Source of the DNA: Lumbricus terrestris
Taxonomy: Eukaryota > Annelida > Clitellata > Crassiclitellata > Lumbricidae
Length of the DNA: 64,000 bases
NCBI GenBank assembly: GCA_949752735.1
Contig: OX457047.1
Coordinates: 6,700,266-6,764,265 of the forward strand
Direction of reading: 5' to 3'
Every line of letters starts with the position of its first letter. The first letter of the stretch is position 1. Below are positions 32,441 through 47,909 of this stretch, piece after piece. Under the pieces are notes generated by a model. The model did no database searches, had not been told where the DNA came from, and was given only the letters and a program-made list of their open reading frames with translations. The position numbers were made by a program, and so were the translations under genes.

Positions 32441-34500
32441 ATTTTAATCCGACTAAATAAAATAAATAATATAATGAAGAAAATTAAATAAATAATGACA
32501 ATGCTAGGCAGAGTAATGGTAATATTCATATTAAACCTCCTTGATATGTGTGATTAATGATTATGTTAAAAGTTGGGGTTTCATTGGCTTGACCGTTACT
32601 GGTTATACAGAGATTGACAGCTGATAATGCCAATGTAAGCCAATGTTAAACCGGTCTCAATACAAGCAATGCAAGCTTTGGGCAGTGATTGGGTCACACA
32701 ATTTCACCACCCCAATAAACAATTCTATAAACTCTAAGCACTTCTACATACGATTTTGTCGGTAATCTTGTAATTATAAGTCATTCTGATAATTTATTTG
32801 GGTGTGTAATATGCGTCGCTTTTGTCGTCGACGTAAAGTGTGCCATAAGAAGGGTAAAATAAACCATGCTATAGTTTAAAACAAGGCCACTGCAGCACTC
32901 TGTGGGTGCCAGTCCCAACTCTGGATAATGGAGAAGGGGACACCAATCATCATTATAGAATAGATTTCTATTAGCATCAGACTTACGTGCAAAGAGTTAT
33001 CCTTCAAAGCAACGGTGCTCCCCAAAACCAAGCGCGATTATGCGCCTATTATGTCTATGCGACGCAAAGTCATTATGGGCAAACGCGCGTCATCCCGTCA
33101 TGACGATAAAAAGTGACTAAGGCTTGCGACAAAAGTAGTTCGCGTAAGAATTCAAAAGTTCAACATAGCACGTAGAACTTCAATAAATTTCAACATAACG
33201 TTTATATTAGTTTGTCGTAGGCTACACGGTTAAAGCATAAGGTATAAGGCAGGCCTATAAACAAATGCGTGGCAATCACTTATCAATAACGCAGAAACTA
33301 ATCGGAAAGGGTACATATGTCTTTGCCAGCCTCATTGACACCAGTTGCAATTAAAGACAGAACACAAAGGAACGAAAGGCTCAATAAAATTCATGGCGAC
33401 GTTTTGATTTATAGGCCTTGGCTACTATAAAATATTGGATTCTGTTATAGTGGGATATTGCTTTTTCGTGACGGAAATACTACCGGGGTTTCAGCGGAAA
33501 TTAAATCTTCGCATTTAAATAGGCCCGCAATAAATTATTCTCAATCACAAGACTGTCGTTCTTTCTCGTGCAATAAATCTTATTCTGATAGTCCTAATGT
33601 TGCTCTTTGTTATGACAGATCAATAGCAAATTCTTGTTATAAGCACACGTGCATAGTTTGATTTGCATTTAGACTATGCCTTTTCTTATTGTGAGTAATA
33701 AATTTCACTTGTGGATATTTAATGGCAGAAACGTTTCCTGATATTAATTTCCCCATAAGATGCGCGAGCATACGTATTCCCTGGATTGAATAAAAGGTCT
33801 CATATGTAGCAGGTAGTTCGTGAGATGCTTTGCAATTTTGGTGAAAGTTTGGTGAAAACGATCTGAAGTGATTCCTTCAATCCGCTTAGACAAAAGTCGA
33901 TAAATTGAAAGGTGAAGTGTTTTAATCTTACTTAGTACAATTTCTATTTGATGAAATTTATTTAATTATTGCGAGCAGGATATGCAGATTTCCGTGTTGT
34001 CCCTTGCTAACATATTGATCAGAATTAAAAGTAAGCAACAACGCGAGGAGATGGTCATTCGATAGACGGTCGGGTTATAAAGAGTATAATTATGCACAAC
34101 GACGTCGTGACTATTAGTAGCAGACTAATTTAGTTGTCAATTTAGCTATTTCCTTGCTTGATTGCGTTCTTATTCGTCACGGATAATGCATTTTCATGTG
34201 GAATTAAAATATTGGTTTACAACAGCATTGAAGGGTTATTCGTCGGATATAGTTAAAGGGATTGGGTGCATTTTTTTTTAAATTTACTAGAATAATATGA
34301 AATCGTATCTGCTATTTTTCGCCTTAATTACATAGATTCGATTTGTGTTTCAAAATTAACAGAACAATGTTTCTTTGCAGTTATTCTAACTCTTCGCACT
34401 TATGAAATAATTATGAGAGCAATTTAAATTAAATAAGATCCGAACTCATTATGTCCGAGAATTATAAAATCCAACGACTTTTCCCATTATGTCAATATTT
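32441..34500. other. Intergenic and upstream of the EF-hand gene
   Basis: No supported gene. A fragment at about 32885-32945 belongs, in reverse orientation, to the dispersed CTTGGGACTGGCAC-type motif. A TATAAAA at 34463-34469 lies 41 bases before the EF-hand start codon. Confidence 0.55.
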
Positions 34501-34503
34501 CAG

Positions 34504-38935
<4,432 letters not shown>

Positions 38936-39159
38936 GAGTGCATTAACTATGCTACACCGGTCAAGGTCAAGTTTAAGAACGATGAGAGTTTTATGTAAGC
39001 TTGTATACCTGTTAGAAGAAAAATCACAATTAAGTGCACGATGTTTATAATTATAACATTGGTAGGATAATATTATGATTTTTCGGTGTTTAGATCAGCT
39101 CTTATACTAATTATCTATTAGGAGGTGACCCGACAAGAAACGCGCAGACAAATGCGCGC

Positions 39160-39660
39160 AGACAAATGCGCGCAGACAATTCTTTAGCTCGCGTTGTGCT
39201 GCGTGTCCCACTACGATCAAGTTCCTCAGTTTTACTTCATCAGCTGCATTGGCTTCCTGTCGAGTTTAGGATTAAATTTAAATTGGCCTGTTTAACCTAC
39301 AAATCCCTCTCTACCGGAACACCTCCCTACCTTCAGTCACTGCTTACTCCTTATATTCCTCCTCGTTGCCTGCGATCATCAAACATGGGTCTTTTAGTTG
39401 AACCTCGATGCAGAACTGTTATGGGCTCGCGTGCATTCCATGCCTCTGCTCCCAAAGAATGGCATGTGCTTCCACTCTCTCTTCGTTGCTCAAATTCACT
39501 CCCTACCTTCAAAAACGGCTCAAAACTCACTATTTCTCTTTGGCTTTCAAGCACATGGACCTTTAACTGCATCTTCCTCTGGCGGCTAACTATCCGCGCC
39601 TCAGATTCACACTTTGGTGTGACCTTGCGCGCGTAATAAATTTATGTAATAATAAAATTA
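39160..39660 (+). pseudogene. CR1-like LINE, C-terminal end and 3' UTR
   Basis: A 156-codon ORF reads LHQLHWLPVEFRIKFKLACL, LTYKSLSTGTPPYLQSLLTP, LRSSNMGLLVEPRCRT and SRAFHASAPKEWHVLPLSLR, the conserved end of CR1/Crack-type RT proteins. It is followed by the 3' sequence shared with 30243-30365 and an ATAAT-rich tail. The catalytic domain is missing, so it is a 5'-truncated copy. Its 5' edge is marked by three short units of GACAAATGCGCGCA (39138-39178). It lies about 220 bases after the EF-hand stop codon. Confidence 0.8.
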
Positions 39661-39831
39661 TAGCGCGCAATAAGAATAAATCGAAATAATATTATTATTA
39701 GAACGAACAATTAATTTTATTCGAACTTAACTTAGTTACGGACAACAAAACATAAGAGTTATGCAACATTATTTAGTTATTTAGACTAGAAATTGTCGTG
39801 ACTGTTCCAGTAATTGTTTTGTATTTAAAAC

Positions 39832-40046
39832 TAGGCTAGAAATTATTGTCGTAGAATTAATTTGCAAGAATTTCGACAACTCTGTGGTTAGACGTTAATT
39901 GGACAATATTTTTAGGCCTTATGTTATTTATGATTATTAATCAGCATTAGACGACTGGAAAGGTTAATACGATATATATCAGGACCAGGTGAATTAAACG
40001 GTAATATTGCAAATTAATTCTACGACAATTTCTAGCCTAGTTTTAT
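39832..40046. repeat. Foldback repeat
   Basis: An arm at 39832-39868 (AACTAGGCTAGAAATT...) is the reverse complement of 40010-40046, with a three-base indel and about 140 bases between. Traces of the same motif recur right of the next element (about 40770-40810), so the piggyBac-like element at 40066 inserted close to or into this family. Confidence 0.7.
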
Positions 40047-40065
40047 TAGATTATAGTTTATTTAT

Positions 40066-40716
40066 CCCTCGAGTGCCCAAGGGGGGTCCGACCGGACCCC
40101 AGGCCCGTTTTTTCCGGATAACTTTTTAACGGCTATAGATATGCAAAAATGCTTTTAGGTATTCCTAGAGCAACCATTTAAGCATCGAATGGTATATTTT
40201 GCGTGAGTATTGTCCAACCCTGTACCCCACAACAACATCGTATACTAAGGGTACCGCAAGATTTGCTGCTATTCCTTCGGTAAATGACGCAAGCAAGCAT
40301 TATACTGTGTATCATGAGATTTTTACACTATTATTTTGCACCAGGTGGTGCTATTGTGATATAAGATACATAAGTCGACTGAAAATTCATTTTGGATTAC
40401 ATAGAACTAAATTCTGTTATGATATTCCAAACCCTTCTCAAAATGTTAGCATGAAAACGATAGACTTCCTTCGGTAAATGACGCAAGGAAGCATAAAATG
40501 TGTATCAAGAGATTGTACACTATTATTTTACACCAGGTGGTGTTATTGTGGTATAAGATACATCAATCGATTGCAAATTCATCTGGGAATACATAGAACT
40601 AATTTCTGTAACGATATTCCAATCCCTTCTCACGATATTACCATGAAAACGCTGGGGTCCGCGCGGACCCCCCCTTGGGCCTTCGCGTACCAAAAAATAC
40701 CTTGGGCACTCGAGTG
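40066..40716. mobile_element. Non-autonomous piggyBac-like element with internal duplication
   Basis: The ends share CTCGAGTGCCCAAGG in inverted orientation. The right flank is TTAA (40717-40720), the left flank TTAT (40062-40065), a one-base change. Near the ends are the palindromes GGGGTCCGACCGGACCCC (40085-40102) and GGGGTCCGCGCGGACCCC. The inside is a tandem pair of about 210 bp (40270-40470 and 40468-40650), both with ACTATTATTTT and CACCAGGTGGTG. No transposase. The two ORFs on the plus strand follow the duplication and are not considered genes. Confidence 0.78.
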
Positions 40717-40876
40717 TTAAATAGTCTACCATATGACTGGCTTATTTTATCAACTTTACGAAATTTAACGATAATTTCTAGCCTTGTTTTTATTATATTC
40801 TAGTTTATTCCTATAGTCTTGTAACCCATTTGTCTTCATCTGTTTGCTTGCATTCGACTTAAAATACTAAACATTG

Positions 40877-40948
40877 TCGTCGTCGTCATCATCATCATTA
40901 TCATCATCATCGTTGTTGTCGTCGTCGTCGTCGTCATCATCATCGTCG
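40877..40948. repeat. CGT/CAT trinucleotide array
   Basis: Mixed TCG/TCA triplets with a GTTGTTGTC interruption. Confidence 0.85.
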
Positions 40949-41093
40949 TAAGACATAAAATTAAATAATAAGGTCTTTTGCTTTAGTTTTTTCCCCAGAG
41001 CAATCATGATAATTATAATCGTCGTCGTCATCATTAATATTTCCATCTAAATCGATCACTTTATCTGTACAACTCTTCTGACTAGACGCAGCT

Positions 41094-41463
41094 CGCATAT
41101 ACCCGAATCCCAAGCCTCATAGCACTTCAGAGATATTTTATTTCCGTAAACTGGAAGTTGGATGAACGATGAAAAAATGATATTGCTGCTGACGTATTGC
41201 AGTATCGTTAGAAGCTGGATGAGCATGTTAATTAGCAGAAGTAGAAGTTGGATGAGCGACGAAATCATGGTTTTATGCTGAATTGTAACCGTAAAACTAG
41301 AGGCTGGATGAACGATCAAAATATTTTTAGTTGAAGTAGAAGTTGGACGAATAACGGAACTGTGATAGAGTAGAATTAGAAGTTGGATGAGCGATGAAAA
41401 ATGACTAAAACATGTTTTAAATAATTTTACGATGCTATACCGCTTGGGATTCGGGTATATGCG
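41094..41463. repeat. Terminal-inverted-repeat element with internal minisatellite
   Basis: A perfect 22-base inverted repeat starting CGCATATACCCGAATC bounds 370 bp (41094-41115 and 41442-41463). Inside are about six units of 45-60 bp built on AGAAGTTGGATGAGCGATGA. No clear target duplication, so the class is unknown. Confidence 0.72.
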
Positions 41464-41464
41464 G

Positions 41465-42240
41465 GCGGCATGGAGGGGTGGGATATGGGGGTGGGGTATG
41501 CCTGACTTGGGGTGGAGGTGGGTTGGGGTCGAACGGTTTGGTATGGGCTGAAGTGAGCCGGGTGGGGCGAAGTGGAAAGGAGTGTTGGACGAAAAACCGA
41601 AATTTACTCAGACAAATGGGCTGTTTGGGAGCGGTGCGCAGTGGGGTGGGTTGAGGTGCGGTTTGGGCGGAGATGGGGCGGGGTGGGGCGGTGTGGCGTG
41701 TGGTGAGGGCGGTTGGAATATGGGGTTGTAGTGCGCCGAGTGGGAAGAAAAGGTCGAAGTGAAAACAAGTGAATCATTATTTTTTATGAATTTCATATGT
41801 TGAGCATTTTACGGAATGGGGTGGTTTGGAGGGGTGGGAATGGGCTGGATTTGGCCGAAATTGGGTGGAGGTGGGCTAGGGTTGGACGATAGAGGTATCT
41901 GGTTGAAGTGAACCGGGTGCGTTCAAAGTGAAGAAAAAGGTTGACCGAGAAACCAAAAAAGTTACTCCAGACAGGTGGTCTGTGTGAGGGACGAATTTGG
42001 AGAAGGTACGTGGGGTGGGCGGAGTTGGGTCTGGGGACTGAAGTGGTGTTTTTGTGGGATGCGGTCGGTCAGGGTAATGGCACGGTAGGAGCGGTTTGAA
42101 AGCAAATTGAAACAATAGTTTTCATAAATTTCATATTTTGAGCAGTTTATGGGGTGGGCTGGTGTGGGTGGGTGGGGCTGGGTGGATGGGTGGGCATGGG
42201 GTGGGGTGGGTAACAGTTAGGGTAGAGGTGGGGTATTAAC
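41465..42240. repeat. G-rich tandem repeat (two units of about 350 bp)
   Basis: Two long units share GTGGAGGTGGG, GACGAAAAACCGAAATTTAC-type, a CAGACA...GG-CTG segment and a CATAAATTTCATAT-like end, with many GGGGTGGG runs on the plus strand. The reverse complement resembles the C/A-rich body of the Helitron-like copy at 58695-59080. The runs of three or more G could form quadruplexes. Confidence 0.65.
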
Positions 42241-42559
42241 CTTTGTGAATCACAGCTTTTACAAAATTGTATATTTGCATCATTTGGATAAAGTTTTATT
42301 TTTACATATGCATGATGCTTCTACTAGTCAAAGTGACCCAACGTTCCACTTTGGGAACATATGTATAATTCTTACATCAACTTTTTTTTAAATTTTTTTT
42401 CTCTGATTGCCTCTAATTAGGCGGTAAACTCTAACATAGTGAAATTCTGAAGTGATAGAATGACGATTTCTGTATCTGGGAAGATAAAGGTTAAAGATAC
42501 ACGACTGTTATGGGCATATTGAATTGTGTGATTTTGGAACATGTTGAGACTGGACCTTA

Positions 42560-42622
<63 letters not shown>
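42560..42622. repeat. AT then GT microsatellite
   Basis: About 36 bases of AT followed by about 27 of GT. The hAT element at 42623 sits in it, so the GT array continues after 44120. Confidence 0.93.
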
Positions 42623-42625
<3 letters not shown>

Positions 42626-44120
42626 GGGCGGATCCAGGGGGGCCAATCCGGCCATGGCCCCACCCATTTCAAATCACCATGGGACGTGGCCCCCCATTCA
42701 TGGTGGCAAAAAAAAAATTCAGGGTGTCAGTCATGCACAGGAGAATTAATGTATAAATGTAATTAAAATCTATAATAAAAATTATGTATACATGTAATTA
42801 AAATCTAATCTAAGTCTCTCACGCAATTGCATTGTCTTAATATAAAGCATCGAAATGAAACAATCTTTCAACAGTATCCAACTATGATTTAAGGCATGCA
42901 ATGTATGTTATTCGTGTATATATTCGTAGTAAATTGAAAAAACATTAACACCAACAAACACAATTTTAACTAAGTACAACTAACTATTAAATACAAATCA
43001 AGTTAACACTAACAACAGTGTTTGGGATGTAATTTATTTTTTGCAGATGCCAAAAAATTTCAGGGCGAAACATGTTAAGTTTTGAGTTTAGTCTATATGT
43101 GCATAAAAATGCGGTGAATGATAACACATGGTTACTCCTTGTTTTTATTTATATCTGACTATATATCATTCAGTAGTGGGAAGTATTTTATTTATTCTAG
43201 TCTTAAAAAGTCATAACTCTTTTTAGACGAAATATTAAACACCTTTTTTAAGATTTCGCACGGATGACTACAAAAGTCATCAGTTTTTTGGGATGCTAAA
43301 TTGAACACCTTTTTTGAAAATTTCGCACGGAAGACTAAAAAGTCATCACTCTTTTTAGACGAAAAATTAAACACCTTTTTACAGATTTCGCACCGATGAC
43401 TACAAAAAGTCATCAGTTTTTTGGGATGATAAATTGAACACCTTTTTTTGAAAATTTTGAACGGAAGAATAAAATGTCATCACTCTTTTTAGACGAAAAA
43501 TTAAACACCTTTTTTAATATTTCGCAGGGATGACTACAAATAGTAATCAGTTTTTTTGGGGAATTCTAAATTGAACACCTTTTTTAAATTTCGCACGGAA
43601 GACTAAAAAGTCACCACTCTTTTTAGACGAAAAATTAAACACCTTTTTTAAGATTTCACACGGATGACCAAAAAATGTCATCAGTTTTTTGGGATGGAAA
43701 ATTGAACACCCTTTTTGAAGATTTTCGGCGGATTACTTAAAAAAGAACATCTAGTTTTCGGGATAGAAGTTTTTAAGTAAAGTCTATATTCATTGAGACC
43801 TTATAAGCACTGAAAAGTACAGCTATTTTGTCAAGATAACAGCTTAAAATGCTACCATTGCAATGTGAAAATTCAAAAAGTTTCTGGTGGGGAGGGGCAT
43901 ATCCCCTCCCCACATCCCTCCCCTACCACTCTCGGCGCAGCGCGCTTCATGATTGTCTTCAGACGGTCAATTATCTACCCCTCCGGAAACCTCAATCCCC
44001 CAGAGGTATGGGCTAAATTAAACTCTGGTTTCGGCTAAAAACGACTAAAAAAGTTAAATTTTTCGACCCCAGCCCCAAATTTTTTTGGCCCCCCTTCGAA
44101 ACGTTCTGGATCCGCCACTG
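42623..44120. mobile_element. Non-autonomous hAT element in a GT microsatellite
   Basis: Ends CAGGGGCGGATCCAGG and CTGGATCCGCCACTG, same family as 7530-9628. Both flanks are TGTGTGTG, consistent with an 8-bp duplication though uninformative in a GT run. The array at 43195-43740 alternates two units of about 66 bp: one with CACTCTTTTTAGACG and TTAAACACC plus T run, the other with CAGTTTTTTGGGATG and TTGAACACC plus T run. Roughly four dimers are present. No transposase. Confidence 0.88.
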
Positions 44121-44136
44121 TGTGTGTGTGTGTGTG

Positions 44137-44177
<41 letters not shown>
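44121..44177. repeat. GT microsatellite, right part of the split array
   Basis: GT run broken once by GGCGT. It is the continuation of 42596-42622 across the hAT insertion. Confidence 0.92.
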
Positions 44178-44178
<1 letters not shown>

Positions 44179-45045
44179 CATTATGGTTATGGTTATATAT
44201 TTGTCGAAGTATGCTTATTAACACAGTATCGGGACTTTACTATTGTGAGTAACATAAGTGGAACGACCTTCTCTCTGCATTTCGTAGCAGGATTCTGGTA
44301 GGAATTCCACAAGCATCTTTTCGCTGCTTGAAACTCTTTGTCTTTTCATGAGAGCGCTCGTGAATGTGAAAACGCTTTAAATGTGTTCATATCAGATTAG
44401 ATTAGGTTAGATTAGATTATATTATATTAGATTAGATTACGTAATCACCATTCTAAGCAATGCTCGCATAATGAATGGAACAATTATATAGCATATGGCA
44501 TAAATGATTTAAAGGTGTCTAAGTGAACAAAATGTCACCTCTAGACTTCAAGTGCCCGTTTTATTGTGTATGCGAGGAAATGGGAAAGAATATTAGTCAT
44601 GATGAAAGCTGTTACCTAAAACCAAGAAATGGAAATGAAGAAATTCACAATTAAACAATTTTATAATAGCAAAATATCACTTTAAATCATTGAAAAGACA
44701 ATAAACTCTGAAGCAAATACGACGAAGGAAGGCAAGAGCTGAAATCAAGAAGGGCAAATAAGACGTAGGCCTATGCGCTTTAGAGAAAAGTGAGACTCCG
44801 ATACCAACATTCTTTGCAGTCAGTACGCGCTAATCCAAATCGAGCCTGAAAAGACGTCGCTAAGCGGAGAAACCGATAGTCACGCTTGGATACCATTTTA
44901 TTGTGTTACTACGGCTCTATATATTTCATTTTCGTCAAGAGTATTATAATAACTAGGAAATAAATGGACAACATCACCGGATAAAGTTGACGTTGAAGTT
45001 AATGAAGTATCCCCATTGATTCCCATTATTAGTTTAGATAATTTC
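44178..45045. other. Intergenic, no supported gene
   Basis: Contains a short TTAGATTAGA-type run (44394-44437) and one bipartite module. No recognisable ORF. Confidence 0.55.
44484..44522 (-). promoter_or_regulatory. Bipartite ACACC/TATA module (PSE-TATA-like)
   Basis: Minus-strand TTAGACACCTTTAAATC with ACACC at 44518 and GC-TATATAA exactly 28 bases later. Confidence 0.5.
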
Positions 45046-45048
45046 AGA

Positions 45049-45124
45049 TAAGTACTGTAATATGCCAAGCAAATTTGTGTCGAGGACAACGGCCTCAGTT
45101 AGCATAGGCCCTCTTCAAATCAGC
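45049..45124 (+). repeat. Short dispersed repeat (about 95 bp family)
   Basis: From AAGTACTGTAATATGCCAAG to CCCTCTTCAAATC, without the ATCC tail. No upstream bipartite module was found here. Confidence 0.6.
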
Positions 45125-45834
45125 CTTTTTTGTCACGGCGGTTTTCTGACTTTTTAAGGTAGAACAGCAGATTTTGAAGTAAAAACGTAGAAAAGACGAA
45201 CAAAAAGTCGCACGCACATTTCAGATTTTGGAGCGAAAGAAAGAAGGCCATTGGAAATTTTGAGAGGAAACATTGGAATATCTTGGAACCGAAAGACTAC
45301 AAAATATTTAATAGGTCGTCAGAAATTTCAAACCCGGAAATTCCATGTTTGGGTTGACTTATGAATCGGCTTTGTAATTTATGTAAAGTGAGCCCTTGTC
45401 GGCAAATTCTGACCCGTCTTGGGAAGCGTAGAGAAGTTGATTCAAATGCAACAACAGGCTATAATTATGATTAAACTCCCATCAACAGTTATTCATTATA
45501 ATAGTCTTGCAGCAGGATAACCGAGTTGTTGAATTTTATTCATAAAGATATTATTATTGTAGTCACAATTATATTCAATTCATTCATAGACATTCATTAC
45601 CAGCATTGCAATAGCAATTGTTTAAGATTACCGCTCAAAATGATTACATTGCAGTGTGTAATTTCAAAACATCCACATCTCCAAACTATTCCACCATCGG
45701 CGCTAGGAGCCTCAGCGATCGTCGCCGGGCGACAAAGTTTTCACAATAGAAACCTTGACCTTTTTCCAGATGAACCGAGGCGATCACACACTGGGGTATG
45801 GTTGATCATGGTTCAGAGTCGTTAACAACAATTA
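45125..45834. other. Intergenic, nothing recognised
   Basis: A 99-codon ORF at 45526-45825 has no recognisable domain and runs into the LINE tail; not called. Confidence 0.5.
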
Positions 45835-45993
45835 AACATCTCTTGTTCTTGTTCTCTGTGGTTGGTCCAAGACTTTTTTTTCGCTTGATCTCGACCGGGA
45901 GCGCCTCTGAGTAGGTATCTTGAAGGAACGCTATGTAAATTCTGATTGATTGATTGATTGCTTGATTGCTTGATTGCTTGATTGCTTGATTGC

Positions 45994-46046
<53 letters not shown>
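45835..46046 (+). repeat. LINE 3' end with ATTG tail
   Basis: The segment CTCTGTGGTTGGTCCAAGAC resembles the end of a LINE ORF, followed by CCGGGAGCGCCTCTGAGTAG, GAAGGAACGCTATGTAAAT and about 90 bases of ATTG/CTTG units (45947-46046). It belongs to the family that shares its tail with the SINE. Confidence 0.7.
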
Positions 46047-46131
46047 ATTGCGAACTCGAAATCAAGGGTTGTGGCGGCCTAAAAAATAATGTCAACTTCA
46101 TGCTATGAATAATTAATTTTATAAAGACAGT

Positions 46132-46170
46132 GTAGACACCTCTTAAACGTTATAAGACAAAACATTATCA
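46132..46170 (+). promoter_or_regulatory. Bipartite ACACC/TATA module, weak TATA
   Basis: GTAGACACCTCTTAAACGTT with ACACC at 46136. The block 28 bases on is ATTATC, a poor TATA. A second degenerate copy (TTAAACACCTCCAAATCG) starts at 46274. Confidence 0.3.
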
Positions 46171-46388
46171 AAAAACCGTTGGCGAAATTGATTGTCTTCA
46201 GTCCTTTTAATAGTTACGGCCTTTTAAGCGACTTGATGTCGTTTAGCAAAGAAATGTTGTCATCTGCATTAGGTTAAACACCTCCAAATCGCTTGTTTAA
46301 TGCGTTGTAACAGTTCACCATTCACACTAAATTATTTAATTTCGACATTTTGAAGTCCAGATAGCATCAGGGATATGTTGAGAAAACA

Positions 46389-46450
46389 AGAGCTGTATTA
46401 TGCCGAACAAATTTAATAAGCCATCGTCAAATCTTGATCCATCCATCCAT
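46389..46450 (+). repeat. Short dispersed repeat, internally deleted
   Basis: AGAGCTGTATTATGCCGAAC, a shortened middle, then ATCGTCAAATCTTGATCCAT and an ATCC tail. Confidence 0.6.
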
Positions 46451-46619
46451 ATTAATTTTTGAGACAGGCTCCATATGTCATTTTATCATACCAAATGAAT
46501 CGAATAAATTAATTTATCGTCGGATATTGGATTAATTAGGTTTCTTCGCGCATGCAGTAGTCGACCAAGAAACTTATCCGATATCTACAACTATAAAATC
46601 ACTAGACGCCAGATGTCGT

Positions 46620-47205
46620 TTAACACTGAATGCAGTGAATTGTCTTGTCTTCAACTTTCCTTGATCCGACGGTTGATCGTTTCATGGACAAGTTTTCTCC
46701 ATCTTCTCCCCGTATTCTGTCTCTTTCAGCACCTGAACTATTGACATATCCATCCAGGTACGCATGTTGTCGATACATCCCATCCACGACACAACTCCTG
46801 CGTTCTTGTTCCTGGCACTGTACGTTGCAATATCTCTTTTCCCAGGCACTCTCCCTCATTTTCTTATCACGTGTCCGACGTAAGATAATTTTCTTCCTTT
46901 GATGGTCTTGAATAGAATTCTTTTCACTACGACGCCTTCAGCATCCATTCTCTTGTTTTCTTTTCTATCCATGGCACGCTTAGAATCTGCCTTAGGGATT
47001 TAATCACGAATGTCTCTTTTCTTTCTTCCTTTCTTTTCTTGATGGTCCAGCTTTCACAGCCATACGTTTCCACTGGCCAGACGAGGGTCTTCATAAGTCG
47101 AAACTCGGTAACTAATTTTGTGCTACACATTTGCATATTTGTTTTAACACTGCCTCTATGTTCTGTCCCCTTGCCAGTTTGTCTCGAATATCTCTGAAAC
47201 ATTCT
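46620..47205 (-). pseudogene. RTE/L2-type LINE C-terminal relic
   Basis: The minus strand reads RLMKTLVWPVETYGCESWTI, then VPWIEKKTREWMLKA, then a frame change into GRKLSYVGHVIRK and VSWMGCIDNMRTWM. These are the thumb and C-terminal motifs of the YGCESW class of LINEs. Several stops and frame changes show it is dead. The part right of 47080 is duplicated at 49478-49884. Confidence 0.72.
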
Positions 47206-47506
47206 GTATTTTTAAATTGTCAGCTGTCCAATATAATAAATTACTGTGACCTGTTCCAATCTGTTTCCTGTGACCAATAATTATGTTGCATGTTCCAACT
47301 TCTAAAGCGTAACTTTGTTTTTAAATATCCATATTAGTCAGCAGTCGTATAATATAAAAAAAACATCTCGTCTGTCTTCTCGTCTGCTTTAGACACCTTT
47401 AAATCGTATTACACTATCCTTTAAATACGTGACGTGTAAAATGGATGAATAGTTGGAACCTCACGTGAGTAGGTGACCTTTTACAGCATAAGCAATATTA
47501 TTAAAA
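47080..47506 (+). repeat. Direct duplication, copy 1
   Basis: Aligns with 49478-49888 over about 410 bp, including CACTGCCTCTATGTTCTGTC, TAATTATGTTGCATGTTCCA and a bipartite module with its downstream GTTGGAACCT. Copy 1 has a 20-base A-rich insertion near 47350. The unit spans LINE and non-LINE sequence, so it is a segmental copy and not one element. Confidence 0.85.
47389..47428 (+). promoter_or_regulatory. Bipartite ACACC/TATA module (PSE-TATA-like)
   Basis: TTTAGACACCTTTAAATCG with ACACC at 47393 and TTTAAATA at 27 bases. The duplicate copy at 49772 has TATAAATA there. Confidence 0.42.
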
Positions 47507-47901
47507 CTTCCCCCCTTTCTGGACCGGACTTCCTCTATGTAGGCCTATGCAATATAATGTAATCAAATGCATGCCCTCCTCTAGTGTGGGAATGAAGGTT
47601 TGTTTGGAGGGGGACAAACGAGCATCCAACAGACGATCGCCGAAGCATGTGTGGCGCCGAGAAGGGACCTGGTATTGGGAGGGAATGTGCCCCTCCGCAT
47701 AAGAAATTTTCGCAATTTTCGCATTGCAATTTCCGCATTTTAAGGTGTCCTCTTAGCAAAATTACTCTACTATTTCAGTGTAGGAATTGCTGCCAAAATT
47801 GGGCAGCCATATATTTTGCGCCTCTGATCACTGTGCACTCGAGAGGTGTTACATAAATTTCAGAGCACAATTCAATAGACTACAATAAAATACAATGTAG
47901 G
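47507..47901. other. Intergenic, nothing recognised
   Basis: C/A-rich start, then AT-rich sequence. ORFs at 47535-47856 on both strands have no recognisable domain. Confidence 0.5.
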
Positions 47902-47909
47902 TCCTACAT

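Noticed and set aside
41465..42240. A CpG-island-like promoter or gene in the G-rich region
   Set aside because: It is a tandem repeat with strand-biased G runs and no splice or coding signal.
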